A DNA stretch of 6,099 nucleotides from Bacillota bacterium (lineage in GTDB: Bacteria; Bacillota; Dethiobacteria; DTU022; UBA8154), in assembly GCA_003456095.1 (NCBI GenBank), contig DMPF01000106.1, forward strand, positions 1-6,099, given 5' to 3'. A model generated the notes under the pieces. It had not been told where the DNA came from and made no database searches. It was given only the letters and a program-made list of their open reading frames with translations. This document shows, piece by piece, positions 6,042 to 6,099 of the stretch (its first letter is position 1; each line of letters begins with the position of its first letter). Made by a program: the position numbers and the translations under genes.

Positions 6042-6099
6042 AAAAAAAAATTTCGGGACACAATGAAAATTTTTGAGATCAAAAATTTTCATTGTGTCC
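6042..6099 (-). terminator. Possible terminator: long hairpin followed by a T-run, - strand
   Basis: Reading the - strand, the 21-bp hairpin of 6056-6099 is followed after a few bases by nine T (6050-6042). This would suit a factor-independent terminator for a gene lying right of the window and transcribed leftward. Against it: the stem is AT-rich and unusually long, the T-run begins 5 bases after the stem, and the hairpin ends at the window edge. Confidence 0.35.
6056..6099. repeat. Perfect 21-bp inverted repeat with 2-base spacer, at window end
   Basis: The left arm 6056-6076 (starts GGACACAATG, ends TTTTTGA) and the right arm 6079-6099 are exact reverse complements, separated only by GA at 6077-6078. 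The base before the left arm is another G, so the repeat may extend past the window. It could be a terminator stem, paired ends of a mobile element, a dispersed palindrome or a fold-back artefact at a contig end. Confidence 0.9.

Overview
The window carries the distal part of a carbon-phosphorus (C-P) lyase operon for phosphonate use, and opposite it a PhoB/PhoP-type response regulator gene. The operon runs on the + strand in the order phnI (3' part only), phnJ, phnK, phnL, phnM, then a TIM-barrel metalloenzyme gene of the AP-endonuclease-2 / sugar-phosphate isomerase superfamily. The six genes lie in one tight block (1-5150) with overlaps or gaps of at most 31 bases, so they are very probably co-transcribed. 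The promoter and the usual earlier genes (phnG, phnH, transporter) would lie left of the window. The regulator (5176-5886, - strand) converges on the operon with only 25 bases between the stop codons.

How the genes work together (family knowledge): PhnI, with PhnG, PhnH and PhnL, joins a phosphonate to the ribose of ATP. PhnM removes pyrophosphate. The radical-SAM subunit PhnJ cleaves the C-P bond, giving a hydrocarbon and 5-phosphoribosyl 1,2-cyclic phosphate (PRcP). The ABC ATPases PhnK and PhnL dock on the core complex and are not transporter subunits. In E. coli, PhnP and PhnN then convert PRcP to PRPP. Neither is in this window. The TIM-barrel gene occupies the place where E. coli has phnN, and it keeps what look like all nine metal ligands of endonuclease IV. 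It is the most interesting candidate here: a possible alternative enzyme for PRcP or another ribose-phosphate intermediate.

The 5887-6099 region is a small regulatory region followed by an unusual end. Read on the - strand it has a perfect TATAAT -10 box, preceded by a ladder of direct repeats at 11-base spacing (TTAACA, TTAACA, a degenerate unit, TTAACG). The spacing and position fit the Bacillus-type PhoP box, which implies phosphate-starvation control of the regulator gene. The last 44 bases are a perfect 21-bp inverted repeat with a 2-base spacer, and they stop exactly at the window edge.

Organism: probably a Firmicute (Clostridia or a relative). Reasons are strong purine-rich Shine-Dalgarno sites, three TTG starts, a B. 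subtilis PhoP-like regulator with a TTAACA box, and moderately high GC coding sequence. This is an inference; no taxonomic marker gene is present.
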